From Paenibacillus cellulositrophicus (GTDB lineage Bacteria > Bacillota > Bacilli > Paenibacillales > Paenibacillaceae): 64,000 bases of DNA. The position numbers and the translations under genes were made by a program. Positions 41,228-50,787 of the stretch are shown here, piece by piece. The first letter of the stretch is position 1. Every line of letters starts with the position of its first letter. Location of the stretch: the NCBI RefSeq assembly GCF_009363095.1, contig NZ_CP045296.1, positions 248,001 to 312,000 on the forward strand. The letters run 5' to 3'. A model generated the notes under the pieces. The model worked only from the letters and a program-made list of their open reading frames with translations. It was not told where the DNA came from and did not search any database.

Positions 41228-44200
41228 TTGAAGAGGACTAGTAAGCTGCAGCGCAGCGTGTCCGCCGTGATGCTTGGCAGTATGCTGATCAGCGCAGCAG
41301 CACCCGTCAGCTATGCAGACGGCCTGAACGGTCAAACGGCGCCTGTCGTTACGGCGGAGCCGGTGAACGATCCCACCGCCCCCGCAGCAGACAACAGCAC
41401 GAACACGGAGACCCCGCAGGAGGGTCAGCAGACGCAAAATACGCTGCAGATCGCTCATCAGGCACCTGCTGAAGTTTCGGCCGATCAGGATTTCACGGTG
41501 AGCGCAGCCATCACAGGGACAGCCGCGGCTGGTTGGTCTGGCGTCGTGAAGTATGCGGTGGACGGGAACACCGAAGCATCTGTACCGTTGGTACAGGTCG
41601 AAGGCAAGCAGGATACATACAATGCAATCATTCCAGCAGAGGCGCTAAAGGGCACGATTCTGAATTATTCGATAACGCTGCTGGACGAGCAGTCCAAGGT
41701 GCTGCAGACAATCGCTTATAGCGCGCCAATTAAGGGCAGCGGAACAGAACCAGGCACCGGGCAGGATACGGTAGCGAACGTTTCCGCAGCCGTGCTGCCG
41801 CTGCTGATTACCGAGATGGTTCCGGATACAGCCAACGTGGCTGGTGTTTCAGCAGATGCTTACGAATATGTCGAAGTTTATAACAACACAGATCAGAACA
41901 TCAATTTCAAGGACTATTCTTTCTTTTACAATAATAAAGACAACTGGACGCCGGTCAGCAACGGGAATATGATCATTCCTGCGCACAAGCCGGCGGTATT
42001 CTGGATTATGAACGGCAAGAACAATGCCGAGAACCAGGACAGCTTTAACGAAAATTACGGCACGACCCTCGTGGAGGATGAGAACCTGTTCCGGATCAAC
42101 GGCGGAGGTGGCATGGCCAACACGGCAGCCAGAACGCTGTCTATTAAGGACAGTACGGGAAAAGTCATCGTGACGGCATCTTATGAGGCCCAGCACGTCA
42201 AGATGAATAAGGGGATCCTTTTTCAGCATCCGGCCGAAGGCAGCGTGCAAATGGCGGTGATGCCTGCTTCCGGACAAGTCCCGGCGACACCGGGAACGGT
42301 TGACTCCGCACAGCTCGTTCCGGTCGAGGTGCCGGAAGGAAGCGAGACGGTCATCAACCATACGCCGCCAACGTCCGTCGAAGTGAAGGACCTCGAGATT
42401 CAGGCGCATGTCGAGAATCCGGGCAAGAACAGTGACGGCTCTCCGGCTCCTGTGCAGCTGCTCTACAAAACGCCTGGCCAAACGAGATATACGGTGATCC
42501 CGATGGCAGACGCTCAAGGCACGGGCGACTATAAGGCGACCATTCCGGCCTCTGCGCTGGTTGAGCCCCAAATCGATTACCGCATCGCAGCCAGCCAGAC
42601 GGAGAAAGCCTACTCCGTCAAGGTGAACCTGCCCGAGTTTGATCCGGCTAAGGCACCTCCGCTGCTGGTCACGGAGCTTGTCCCGAATACTACGAATGTG
42701 TCTGGGACGTCGACAGACGCATATGAAGCGATTGAAGTGTACAACAATACGGACCAGCCGGTATCTTTTAAAAACTATAAGCTGTATTACCGCTACCCGG
42801 ATAAAGGGGCGGCCGGTGATGTCGTATGGCCATCGACGAAGGAGGACTTTGTCATCCCATCTAAGGGAACGGTCGTTTTCTGGATCAAAAACAGCGCCAA
42901 CCAGTCATACACGGAGGAACAATTCAACGATTTCTACAAAACGAATCTGGTAGAGAACCAAAACCTGTTTATGATTCAGAGCGACGGGATGTCCAATTCC
43001 GGGCGCCGCGCGATTGTCATTAAAACGAATACCGGCAAGGAAATTTCGGCGGCTTATTATGACGCGGATACCTTGTACGAGAACGGCACCAAAGGCGACG
43101 AAACCAAGGAAAATATGGGGCTGCATTATGCTTACCCACAGAACGGCAGCACAACGATGATTAAGGCAAGCACCGGGACACAAGCGGCATCGCCAGGATC
43201 GGTAGCGGCCTCTCAAGTTCCAAGCGAGCCGGTCCATCAGGAAGAGGACATCAATCCTCCGACGATCGAAGATGTAACGAAGGTTAAGGAAATTGAACAG
43301 TCGAAGAGCCTCGAGCTGATCGCCGATGCGCAGGACGACAAGGAAGTCCGGTCCGTTCAGGTATACGTGCGCTCCGACAAGCAGAGCGATTATACATTGC
43401 ATAATCTGTCCGAGGACTTCAACGATACGATGTACCACTACAAGCTGTCCTCTGCCGAATTGATCGGCCGAAAATACATCGAATATTATTTTGCTGCGTC
43501 GGACGGCGTAAACGAAACGAAAACCGATCCGGTCAAAGTAGACGTTACGGGTGGACCGGATTCTTCTCTACTGCGACTGAACGTGAAGGACCAACAGATC
43601 ATTAAGGGGACAAACACCATTAAAGGCACGGCCGAATCCCTAGGATCGGACAAACTGCAGCTGAGCATTGACGGCAAACCGGTTGCGGATGGCAGCACGT
43701 TTACCCAGCTTGAGCATGACGCTTACTTTGTTTTCGATGCGGTCAATGTCGACTACTACTTCAAAAATGCAGTGACGATGGGACCGACAGAGCTCGGAGA
43801 CAAATCGATCCTGTATACGTTCCTGGACCCGATCACTACGTATACGACGCTTTCGTTCCCGATCAGTGCCGATCGCCTCAAGGCGGACGAGGACAATATC
43901 ATTTATGTTCGCGCCGGTTCCAAAACGGGCCCGTTTGACGACCGTCCGGAAGAGAACAAGGACGATTTTGAGATCAAGAACGTAAGGCTCGTGCTGGCGG
44001 ACGGAACCGAAATCTGGGATCCGGCCTATGGCGTTAAGGATCAAGTGATCAAAATGGGGGATTCCGCCGGGAAAAACGAGTCTGTTGGGTTCAAGTTTAA
44101 CCTGACTGCCGACCAGCTGAAGTCCAAGGCTTACGCCTGGAACACGCTCGAAGCGGCAGACGGCCCGCACGAAATCAAAGTGACGGACGGAACGGATGAA

Positions 44201-47200
44201 TATAAGGCTGCCGTCATCGTGGATAATACGCCTCCGGAGGTTAAGCCATCGATCGAAAACGGCAAGGAATACCGCGGCGAGTTTACGCTGGATGCCGAAA
44301 TCGAGGACGCTTATGCGGGTGTGGACAAGGTTGACGTGAAGCTGGACGATCAGAGCATCAAGCTTCCGTATCAAACTTCGTCCGGATCGCTGAAAGGCGG
44401 AGAACATTCGCTGATCATACATGCGGTGGACAAAGCGGGGAATGAAACCACACGGACCGTAAAATTCATAGTGCCGGACGAGAATCCGCTGGCTCCGGAA
44501 CTGGTCAGCCCGCAGCAAGGGCAGACGAACGTGGGAAGAAGCGCCAATCTGACCGTCAAGGTGCAGGACCCGAGCCAGGACCCGATGAATGTGCTCTTTT
44601 ACAAGGGGTATAAATATGACGGCAGCCGGACGGAGGACTTTACAGGTTACATGAACGCTTCGGTGACCGAGCCTCCGAAGGAAATGGCTCCTACAGGCGA
44701 AACGCAAATGAATCCGGGAGATTACGCCAAAATCAGTTCGGAAGACGGCAAATATTTGGTGAACGAGTCGGTAGACAAGTTCCCTTACCAGCGGTTCGAA
44801 GTGAAGCTTGACCCATCCGTGAAATCGTCGGATCGCGTGGATATCCACTGGAAAGGAAAGTCGCTCGAAGGCCGCAAGGTCAGCTTGTATGCCTGGAGCC
44901 CAGCGCAAAGCCAATGGATCCAGCTTGATCATGTGATCGCCGGAACCGAAGACTTTGAGCTGAACGCAACCGTGAAGGCGGGAGATTATGCGTCCGACCG
45001 AGCGATCGACGTCATGGTGCAGGACGAAATCGCCGCGGCGGCGGAGGGTACGGCCGCAGGCACCAAGCCTTCGCCGGAGCAGGAAGATCCTTACGACTTC
45101 TCGTTCGTCTGGATGTCCGACACCCAGTACTATTCGCAGAGCTATCCAAAAATTTATCAGGATATCGTCAACTGGATCGCTGCCCAGAAGGAAAAAATGA
45201 ATATTCAATACGTCATTCACACGGGCGACGTCGTCGACAAGTCCTATGAGGAGTATCAGTGGGTCGAAGCCGACAAGGACATGAAGGTGCTGGAGAATGC
45301 CGGCATTCCTTACGGCGTACTGGCCGGTAACCACGACGTGGGCCATCAGGACAACGATTATACGAAGTTCAAAGAGTATTTTGGGGAAGACCGGTTCAAG
45401 AACAACTCGACGTTTGCCGGCTCCTATGATAACAACCGCGGTCATTACGACCTGGTATCTTCGAACGGAAACGACTTTATCATCGTCTACATGGGTTGGG
45501 GTCTCGGGGACGACGAAATCGAATGGATGAACGAAGTGGTGTCCAAGTATCCGGAACGCAAAGCGATCCTGTGCCTGCATGAGTACATGCTCGTATCGAA
45601 TAACCGCGCACCGATTGCGGACCAAATTTTCGAAAAGGTCGTGAAGCCGAACAAGAACGTCATCGCAGCGCTGTCCGGGCATTATCACGACGCGGAGCTG
45701 AAGGTGGATGAGCTTGATGACAACGGCGACGGCCTGCCGGACCGTAACGTCTATCAGATGCTCGCGGATTACCAGGGAGCGCCTGAGGGCGGGCTGGGTT
45801 ACATCCGTCTCATGCAGTTTGATATGAAAAACAACAAGCTCCACATCAAAACGTATTCGCCATATTTGAACGATTATAACTACTATGATCCGCAGGATAA
45901 TCCGGGCAAGGACGAGTTTGACCTGGACCTGAATCTACAGCCGAAAACCAAGCGGGTTGCGACGGATTACATCAGCGTCAAAGTGTACACCGATAGCGAA
46001 ATCGGAAGCAGCCGTGATGTGGCCAGCGGGTCCCAGGCATCTGTCTTATGGAACGGGCTGCCTGCGGACAGATACCAGCAGTGGTACGTAAAAGCGGAAG
46101 ACGCGCACAGCGGCAGCACACTCTCTGATATTTGGGGCTTCTATACCGGGAAGAACAATTCCGGCAACCCTGGCGGCGGTAACGGAGGAAACAACGGTGG
46201 CGGCAGTGGAGGCAACGGTGGCGGAAATGGCGGCGGAACAACGCCGTCACAACCAGGTAACGGAAACGCCACTTCCCCTGAAACACCTTCTAATCCGGGA
46301 ACAGGTGGCAATAAGGGAACCGTGGTGCTGAGGCCGGGCACGAACGGAAGCTATCAGGCCGATGCGAAAGTATTGGATCAAGCGATAACCGAAAGCACGA
46401 ATGGCAAAATCGTCATCACGCTCGACGGAGCGAGCGACCAAGGACAACAGGCGGCTTCCTTGTCCCTGCCTGCAGCCAGCGCGGCCAAAGCCAAACAAAA
46501 CGGTCTGTCGCTGATCGTTGCCGGACCGGACATGACGGTTACGGTGCCTGCGGCATCGTGGCCGGGCTCGCTGACCGATGCACAGCAGCTGGTACTGCGT
46601 ATGGATGCGACGATGAACAGTACAGCCAGCCAGGCTGTACGAGATGCCATCGGCTCCCAATCCGACTATAGTCTCGCCGGACCGATGTACACACTTAAGC
46701 TGGTCAAGGTCAATGGTCAGGCAGAATCCGAGATCCAGAATCTGAGCGGCCCCGTTACGGTTGAGGGTAAGCTCACCACGGAGCAGCTGCAAAACCTGGA
46801 TACCGACTACGCTGGGGTTTATGAACTGGGCAGCGGCCAGCCTAAATATCTCGGCGGGCATTTCAGCGGCGGTATGGTCAGCTTTACGGCAGATCACCTT
46901 GCTCCATTTGCTGTGCTAGAGTATCATAAGCAATTTGCAGATGTGAACGGCTCCTGGGCGGACGAATACATCGGCAAGCTGGCAGCCAAACATCTGGTTA
47001 ACGGAATCGACGAGAACCGATTCGGGCCCAAGCTGAACGTCAGCCGTGCGGATTTCCTCACACTGGCGATGCGAATGATGGGCACCACTTTGCAAACTTC
47101 GGGAAGTTCGGCCTTTGCGGATGTTCCGGCGGACAGCTATTACGCCGGCGCGGTGGCTGAGGCTGCAAAACTCGGACTCATCCAAGGAAGCGGCGGCAAA

Positions 47201-47467
47201 TTCAGACCTCAGGATCCGATCAGCCGCGAGGAAGCTGCGTCCATAGTGGTGAAGCTGGCCAGAGCGGTGAACTGGAGCGGCGAATCGGCTGCATCCAGCA
47301 GCTTTGCCGACATGCAAAACGTATCCGGATGGGCGAAGCAGGCTGTTACGGAAGCCGGTCAATTCGGTCTGATGAACGGCAAAGGCGGCGGCAAGTTCGA
47401 TCCGCACGGTCAAGTCACCCGCGCAGAAACAGCGAAAATGATGTACACGCTCATCGCGCAAAAATAG
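41228..47467 (+). CDS. Giant secreted SLH protein with lamin-tail-like domains and a metallophosphoesterase domain
   Basis: A 2,079-residue exported protein. The TTG at 41228 was chosen because AAGGAGAG (41211-41218) is 9 bp upstream and a signal peptide follows directly (basic start, VSAVMLGSMLISAAAPVSYA). Order: two lamin-tail-like regions (about 192-335 and 475-655; paired ITEMVPDT/TELVPNT and EVYNNTDQ motifs), several Ig-like segments, a calcineurin-type metallophosphoesterase at about 1290-1530 with SDTQYYS, HTGDVVD, GNHDVGH, LCLHEYM and SGHYHDAEL (the DxQ/GD/GNHD/H/GHxH metal ligands), a Gly/Asn-rich linker near 1640-1675, and three SLH domains at about 1900-2079. The SLH domains anchor it to wall polysaccharide. 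It probably hydrolyses extracellular phosphoesters such as nucleotides or phospholipid head groups; the substrate is not known. It is monocistronic. Confidence 0.9.
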   Translation: MKRTSKLQRSVSAVMLGSMLISAAAPVSYADGLNGQTAPVVTAEPVNDPTAPAADNSTNTETPQEGQQTQNTLQIAHQAPAEVSADQDFTVSAAITGTAAAGWSGVVKYAVDGNTEASVPLVQVEGKQDTYNAIIPAEALKGTILNYSITLLDEQSKVLQTIAYSAPIKGSGTEPGTGQDTVANVSAAVLPLLITEMVPDTANVAGVSADAYEYVEVYNNTDQNINFKDYSFFYNNKDNWTPVSNGNMIIPAHKPAVFWIMNGKNNAENQDSFNENYGTTLVEDENLFRINGGGGMANTAARTLSIKDSTGKVIVTASYEAQHVKMNKGILFQHPAEGSVQMAVMPASGQVPATPGTVDSAQLVPVEVPEGSETVINHTPPTSVEVKDLEIQAHVENPGKNSDGSPAPVQLLYKTPGQTRYTVIPMADAQGTGDYKATIPASALVEPQIDYRIAASQTEKAYSVKVNLPEFDPAKAPPLLVTELVPNTTNVSGTSTDAYEAIEVYNNTDQPVSFKNYKLYYRYPDKGAAGDVVWPSTKEDFVIPSKGTVVFWIKNSANQSYTEEQFNDFYKTNLVENQNLFMIQSDGMSNSGRRAIVIKTNTGKEISAAYYDADTLYENGTKGDETKENMGLHYAYPQNGSTTMIKASTGTQAASPGSVAASQVPSEPVHQEEDINPPTIEDVTKVKEIEQSKSLELIADAQDDKEVRSVQVYVRSDKQSDYTLHNLSEDFNDTMYHYKLSSAELIGRKYIEYYFAASDGVNETKTDPVKVDVTGGPDSSLLRLNVKDQQIIKGTNTIKGTAESLGSDKLQLSIDGKPVADGSTFTQLEHDAYFVFDAVNVDYYFKNAVTMGPTELGDKSILYTFLDPITTYTTLSFPISADRLKADEDNIIYVRAGSKTGPFDDRPEENKDDFEIKNVRLVLADGTEIWDPAYGVKDQVIKMGDSAGKNESVGFKFNLTADQLKSKAYAWNTLEAADGPHEIKVTDGTDEYKAAVIVDNTPPEVKPSIENGKEYRGEFTLDAEIEDAYAGVDKVDVKLDDQSIKLPYQTSSGSLKGGEHSLIIHAVDKAGNETTRTVKFIVPDENPLAPELVSPQQGQTNVGRSANLTVKVQDPSQDPMNVLFYKGYKYDGSRTEDFTGYMNASVTEPPKEMAPTGETQMNPGDYAKISSEDGKYLVNESVDKFPYQRFEVKLDPSVKSSDRVDIHWKGKSLEGRKVSLYAWSPAQSQWIQLDHVIAGTEDFELNATVKAGDYASDRAIDVMVQDEIAAAAEGTAAGTKPSPEQEDPYDFSFVWMSDTQYYSQSYPKIYQDIVNWIAAQKEKMNIQYVIHTGDVVDKSYEEYQWVEADKDMKVLENAGIPYGVLAGNHDVGHQDNDYTKFKEYFGEDRFKNNSTFAGSYDNNRGHYDLVSSNGNDFIIVYMGWGLGDDEIEWMNEVVSKYPERKAILCLHEYMLVSNNRAPIADQIFEKVVKPNKNVIAALSGHYHDAELKVDELDDNGDGLPDRNVYQMLADYQGAPEGGLGYIRLMQFDMKNNKLHIKTYSPYLNDYNYYDPQDNPGKDEFDLDLNLQPKTKRVATDYISVKVYTDSEIGSSRDVASGSQASVLWNGLPADRYQQWYVKAEDAHSGSTLSDIWGFYTGKNNSGNPGGGNGGNNGGGSGGNGGGNGGGTTPSQPGNGNATSPETPSNPGTGGNKGTVVLRPGTNGSYQADAKVLDQAITESTNGKIVITLDGASDQGQQAASLSLPAASAAKAKQNGLSLIVAGPDMTVTVPAASWPGSLTDAQQLVLRMDATMNSTASQAVRDAIGSQSDYSLAGPMYTLKLVKVNGQAESEIQNLSGPVTVEGKLTTEQLQNLDTDYAGVYELGSGQPKYLGGHFSGGMVSFTADHLAPFAVLEYHKQFADVNGSWADEYIGKLAAKHLVNGIDENRFGPKLNVSRADFLTLAMRMMGTTLQTSGSSAFADVPADSYYAGAVAEAAKLGLIQGSGGKFRPQDPISREEAASIVVKLARAVNWSGESAASSSFADMQNVSGWAKQAVTEAGQFGLMNGKGGGKFDPHGQVTRAETAKMMYTLIAQK

Positions 47468-47516
47468 CATGTATAAAAAGAGGGGGAAAGCGGCGGTTAA
47501 GCCTTCCTGCCTGCCG

Positions 47517-47549
47517 CAAGCCGGCGCCAGAAATTTTGGCGCCGGCTTG
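47517..47549 (+). terminator. Hairpin terminator after the SLH protein gene
   Basis: CAAGCCGGCGCCA and its near-complement TGGCGCCGGCTTG form a 13-bp GC-rich stem. The T-tract is poor (TGTGTGCG), so it may act as a terminator together with Rho-like or second-site help. Confidence 0.6.
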
Positions 47550-47645
47550 TGTGCGTTTCGATTCCGGCCTTGAAACCGGCGAACGTGCGTTCTATAATCA
47601 ACACATACAATGAAATTGAAATTCCATAAAGTTTCGGGGCTGCCA

Positions 47646-47654
47646 TGATATAAT
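47646..47654 (+). promoter_or_regulatory. Extended -10 promoter of the Shango-like operon
   Basis: TGATATAAT contains a consensus TATAAT (47649-47654) with the TGN extension directly before it. No good -35 is visible, as is usual for extended -10 promoters. The start would be near 47661. Confidence 0.5.
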
Positions 47655-47740
47655 ATTTTTAATTCATGATGTTAGTCTTGCTAATCTAGATTGGCTGGTT
47701 CGGATTTAGATTGGAAATCACCGGTTAGGGATGGATATAC

Positions 47741-49462
47741 GTGAACAATAACGAAAGAGGACCCATTGAATTTACGGAAATCGACCTGGGCGGAGATGCC
47801 GGTGAAGGCATGCGCATTCCCGCCCGGGACCCCGCGGCCGTCACTCCGTCGAAATCCATAACGTTTAGTATGGAGAGCCGGGAGCAGGCCTTTGCTGAGG
47901 AAGCGCTTGGAAGAGCGGATGAAGCTGGCGAGCCGGCCCCATTTGTTCCTTTTATGAGCTATTGGGCGACGTATCAGCAGATGACCGAGGCTCAGCGGAA
48001 ATGGTATTTTTACTGGAGGAGCGAAGTGCGGCAGGGTCGTTATCATCGTACGGATCTGTCCTATATCTTCATATACGTTTATGAGCTGATTCATCAAGTC
48101 GGCTGGACCGATCCCAGGGAAGGATACAGGCTGCTGGATGAGATTTGGACGGCTTACCGGGACAAGTTCCCCAGGCTGGATCATTATTTAAAGGAATGGA
48201 CCGCCGACTTTGTGCTTATTCACAAGCTTGATATTCCGTTGATTCACATTACGCAAAGGGCGGGAAGCTTGCTGTCCCATGAGCTGATGGATTTGGAGCT
48301 CGTGCGATTGTTCCAAGACAAACCGCTGCAGATTCCGATGGAATTGCTGCTTATTTTAAGCGATTATGATGTCCGGGACAGCAGGTTTTATGTGGAAGCG
48401 GGCCAAGAGGATTTAGATTATCATATTCCGCGGATCGTATCGTTGGCTGTCGGTTATTTACGCGAAAAGGAAAACGATCAATGGAAGGCATTGTTTGCAC
48501 CGGACATACCGCCAAAAACAACTGAAAGGTATTTGTTCCACAGAGCGGTGTATGATGCCCGCTTGTATGGGCGTTTACTTCCGGTGACCACAATCCCGAT
48601 CCGCAATCATGCTCCGCTGCGGAGCTGGGTGACGCAAATTATCCGGTACACGGAAAACAAGCTGCGGGAACACCGGGGATTTAAGGGGCGTCTGAGAGGT
48701 GTAGAAATCTCCCCCTCGATCGAGCGTCTTGTGGAGCTTTATCTGAAGCGTGAGCTGACCGGCCGCCAGGAGGAAAGACCGGCGATTGTGATCGATTCGG
48801 ACAAGCTCGCTTCACTGCAAAAGGACACCGAATATGTCCGGAGCATGCTCACCGTTGAAGAACCGGGCACGACAGAGGAGAAGGACGAGGAAACGGTTGC
48901 CCCTGCAAATAAGCCGAGCGCCGTCCATTCGGATACGTCTGGTGAAGGTTCGATCAGCGATCCGGTCGTTGCTCTTCATTCTGAACAGTCTAGGGAACCT
49001 GCAAGCGTTCCGGAGACGGATCCCCGGTTGGAGTTGGGATCTGGCCAAGTATCGGATACAGATGTAAGCTCCGATCAGGAACCTGCCCCCGTACCGGAGA
49101 CGGATTACAGTCCGGAACTCCTTGCAGACGATAATCATGCAACAAGTACAGATTCGAGGACCTCAGAATCCGTCGAAGCGACGAATGCCGACTCGGCAGC
49201 TTGGGACACCTCCGGGCTGGATGAGGAATGGGCACGCTTTGCTGAGATGCTGGCACCATACCATCTGGAGGCGCTGCGTGTTTTGACAGGATCAATTCAG
49301 AATGCAGACTTAGACCAAGTGGCTGACCGTCACGGGACGATGCCCGGTTTGATCATCGATGAGATTAATGACTTGGCCATGGAGACGATCGGCGACCTGG
49401 TCATTGACGGGGACCGAATCGCTGAAGAATATATCGATTGCTTTGAGAACTTGAAAGGATGA
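47741..49462 (+). CDS. sngA: TerB-N domain protein, Shango-like component SngA
   Basis: A 573-residue protein. Residues about 60-300 match the TerB N-terminal domain: FVPFMSYWATYQQMTEAQRKWYFYWRSEVRQG, then YIFIYVYELIHQVG and a DYDVRDSRFY-type helical region. Residues about 370-480 are an acidic, Glu/Ser/Pro-rich linker of low complexity. The last 90 residues (WARFAEMLAPYHLEAL, MPGLIIDEINDLAMETIGDLVIDGD) resemble the TerB-C domain. In Shango anti-phage systems a TerB-domain protein acts with an ATPase and a helicase, exactly the next two genes. The GTG start at 47741 has AGGG upstream; a 6-codon frame from ATG 47731 overlaps it. The gene abuts the ATPase gene, and the reading frames are coupled. 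Confidence 0.82.
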   Translation: MNNNERGPIEFTEIDLGGDAGEGMRIPARDPAAVTPSKSITFSMESREQAFAEEALGRADEAGEPAPFVPFMSYWATYQQMTEAQRKWYFYWRSEVRQGRYHRTDLSYIFIYVYELIHQVGWTDPREGYRLLDEIWTAYRDKFPRLDHYLKEWTADFVLIHKLDIPLIHITQRAGSLLSHELMDLELVRLFQDKPLQIPMELLLILSDYDVRDSRFYVEAGQEDLDYHIPRIVSLAVGYLREKENDQWKALFAPDIPPKTTERYLFHRAVYDARLYGRLLPVTTIPIRNHAPLRSWVTQIIRYTENKLREHRGFKGRLRGVEISPSIERLVELYLKRELTGRQEERPAIVIDSDKLASLQKDTEYVRSMLTVEEPGTTEEKDEETVAPANKPSAVHSDTSGEGSISDPVVALHSEQSREPASVPETDPRLELGSGQVSDTDVSSDQEPAPVPETDYSPELLADDNHATSTDSRTSESVEATNADSAAWDTSGLDEEWARFAEMLAPYHLEALRVLTGSIQNADLDQVADRHGTMPGLIIDEINDLAMETIGDLVIDGDRIAEEYIDCFENLKG

Positions 49463-49467
49463 ACCGA

Positions 49468-50787
49468 ATGAATGAAGTGAAGATATCCAAGAGGCTGACC
49501 ACGGCGCTCGTGAATTCATTGACGGCGGGTGTCGTGCCCCGCGTAGGGCTGGAGCATGTCGCCGTGGGACGCCGGGCCGAAGTGGACGCCATATTAAGGG
49601 ATATGGACAACATCGCCGAAGGAGGAGCGGGCTTCAAATTTATTACCGGCCGTTACGGCAGCGGAAAAAGCTTTCTGCTCCAGACATTCCGCAATTATGC
49701 CATGGACCGCGACTTTGTCGTGGCGGATGCCGATTTGTCTCCGGAACGGCGGCTGGTTGGGACGAAGGGCCAGGGATTGGCCACGTACCGCGAGCTGATG
49801 ACCCATTTATCTACCCGCACGCGGCCGGACGGGGGAGCTTTGGAAGCGATCCTCCAGAAGTGGATCGCCGGCCTGCAGCAGTCCGCGATGCAGGAGAAGG
49901 GACTCCGTCCGAATGACGCTGGACTCCATGAAGAGGTGGAGCAGCGGATTTTCACGGTGACTTCGCAGATGCAGAGCCTGGTGCACGGGTTTGATTTCGC
50001 CAAGGTACTGTCCGTCTACTGGAACGGTTATAAGCTGGGGGACGACGACCGTAAGCAGGCGGCACTGCGCTGGCTTCGCGGTGAAATCCCGACGAAGACG
50101 GAAGCGCGGCGCGAGCTTGAGGTGGGCGTGATCATCGATGACGACAACTGGTACGATTACATGAAGCTGTGGGCTGAGTTTACGGCAAAAATCGGATATA
50201 AAGGACTGCTGCTCTTCATCGACGAAGCGGTCAATTTGTACAAAATTACGAACAGCGTTTCCCGGCAGAGCAACTATGAGAAGCTGCTGACGATGTTCAA
50301 TGATACGATGCAGGGGAAAGCCGAGCATCTCGGCATCTTTATCGGGGGAACGCCCCAGTTTGTGGAAGATGAGCGCAGGGGACTCTTCAGCTACGAAGCG
50401 CTGCGCTCCCGCCTGATCGAAGGCCGGTATGCGGGAAGCGGCTTCGCCAATTACTCCGGACCGATCATTAAGCTGGAGATGCTGTCGAGTGAAGAAATTT
50501 TCATCCTGCTGGAAAAGCTGACGCGGATTCATGCCATGCATTATGGATATGAGCCTGCAGTAGGCAGCGGCGAAATTATTACGTTTATGGAAAATGCGGC
50601 CGGCCGGCTCGGAGCGGATCAGCTGCTGACCCCGCGCGAAGTGATCCGCGATTATATGGATCTGCTTCATACCCTGCATCAGAATCCGGGAATTACCTTT
50701 GAGCAGCTGGTCGGGGAGCGCAGCGTGAAGCCGGCGGATGCCGATCCGGACGAAGTCAGCGACTTTTTGGCGGAGTTCGAGCTATGA
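49468..50787 (+). CDS. sngB: DUF2791/BrxD-like P-loop ATPase, Shango-like component SngB
   Basis: A 439-residue ATPase. Walker A is GRYGSGKS at 61-68 after the FKFITG strand; Walker B is LLLFIDEAVN near residue 250; a sensor-type segment IFIGGTPQFVEDERRGL follows. This pattern is shared by DUF2791 proteins (BrxD of BREX) and the Shango ATPase. The domain is AAA-like and probably remodels or recruits the helicase on DNA. ATG 49468 was chosen because AAAGG (49454-49458) gives proper spacing; the ATG at 49459 overlaps the sngA stop in an ATGA arrangement and is the alternative. It overlaps the helicase gene by 4 bp. Confidence 0.85.
   Translation: MNEVKISKRLTTALVNSLTAGVVPRVGLEHVAVGRRAEVDAILRDMDNIAEGGAGFKFITGRYGSGKSFLLQTFRNYAMDRDFVVADADLSPERRLVGTKGQGLATYRELMTHLSTRTRPDGGALEAILQKWIAGLQQSAMQEKGLRPNDAGLHEEVEQRIFTVTSQMQSLVHGFDFAKVLSVYWNGYKLGDDDRKQAALRWLRGEIPTKTEARRELEVGVIIDDDNWYDYMKLWAEFTAKIGYKGLLLFIDEAVNLYKITNSVSRQSNYEKLLTMFNDTMQGKAEHLGIFIGGTPQFVEDERRGLFSYEALRSRLIEGRYAGSGFANYSGPIIKLEMLSSEEIFILLEKLTRIHAMHYGYEPAVGSGEIITFMENAAGRLGADQLLTPREVIRDYMDLLHTLHQNPGITFEQLVGERSVKPADADPDEVSDFLAEFEL

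Noticed and set aside
43640..45844. A 734-codon open frame on the minus strand
   Set aside because: It lies wholly inside the SLH protein gene. Its translation is rich in Arg, His and Val with no domain, and it has no SD. The plus-strand frame has clear domains. It is an antisense shadow of a GC-rich gene.
41183..47467. Lamin-tail-like and SLH repeats as DNA repeats
   Set aside because: The similarity is between protein domains, and the DNA copies are diverged. They are internal domain duplications and not mobile repeats.
47731..47751. Six-codon frame overlapping the sngA start
   Set aside because: It has an ATG at a plausible place but no conservation evidence. It is noted only as a possible leader frame.
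49010..49110. Similar short stretches coding PVPETD-type segments in sngA
   Set aside because: They lie in the low-complexity linker. Only two loose copies exist, so no repeat feature is claimed.
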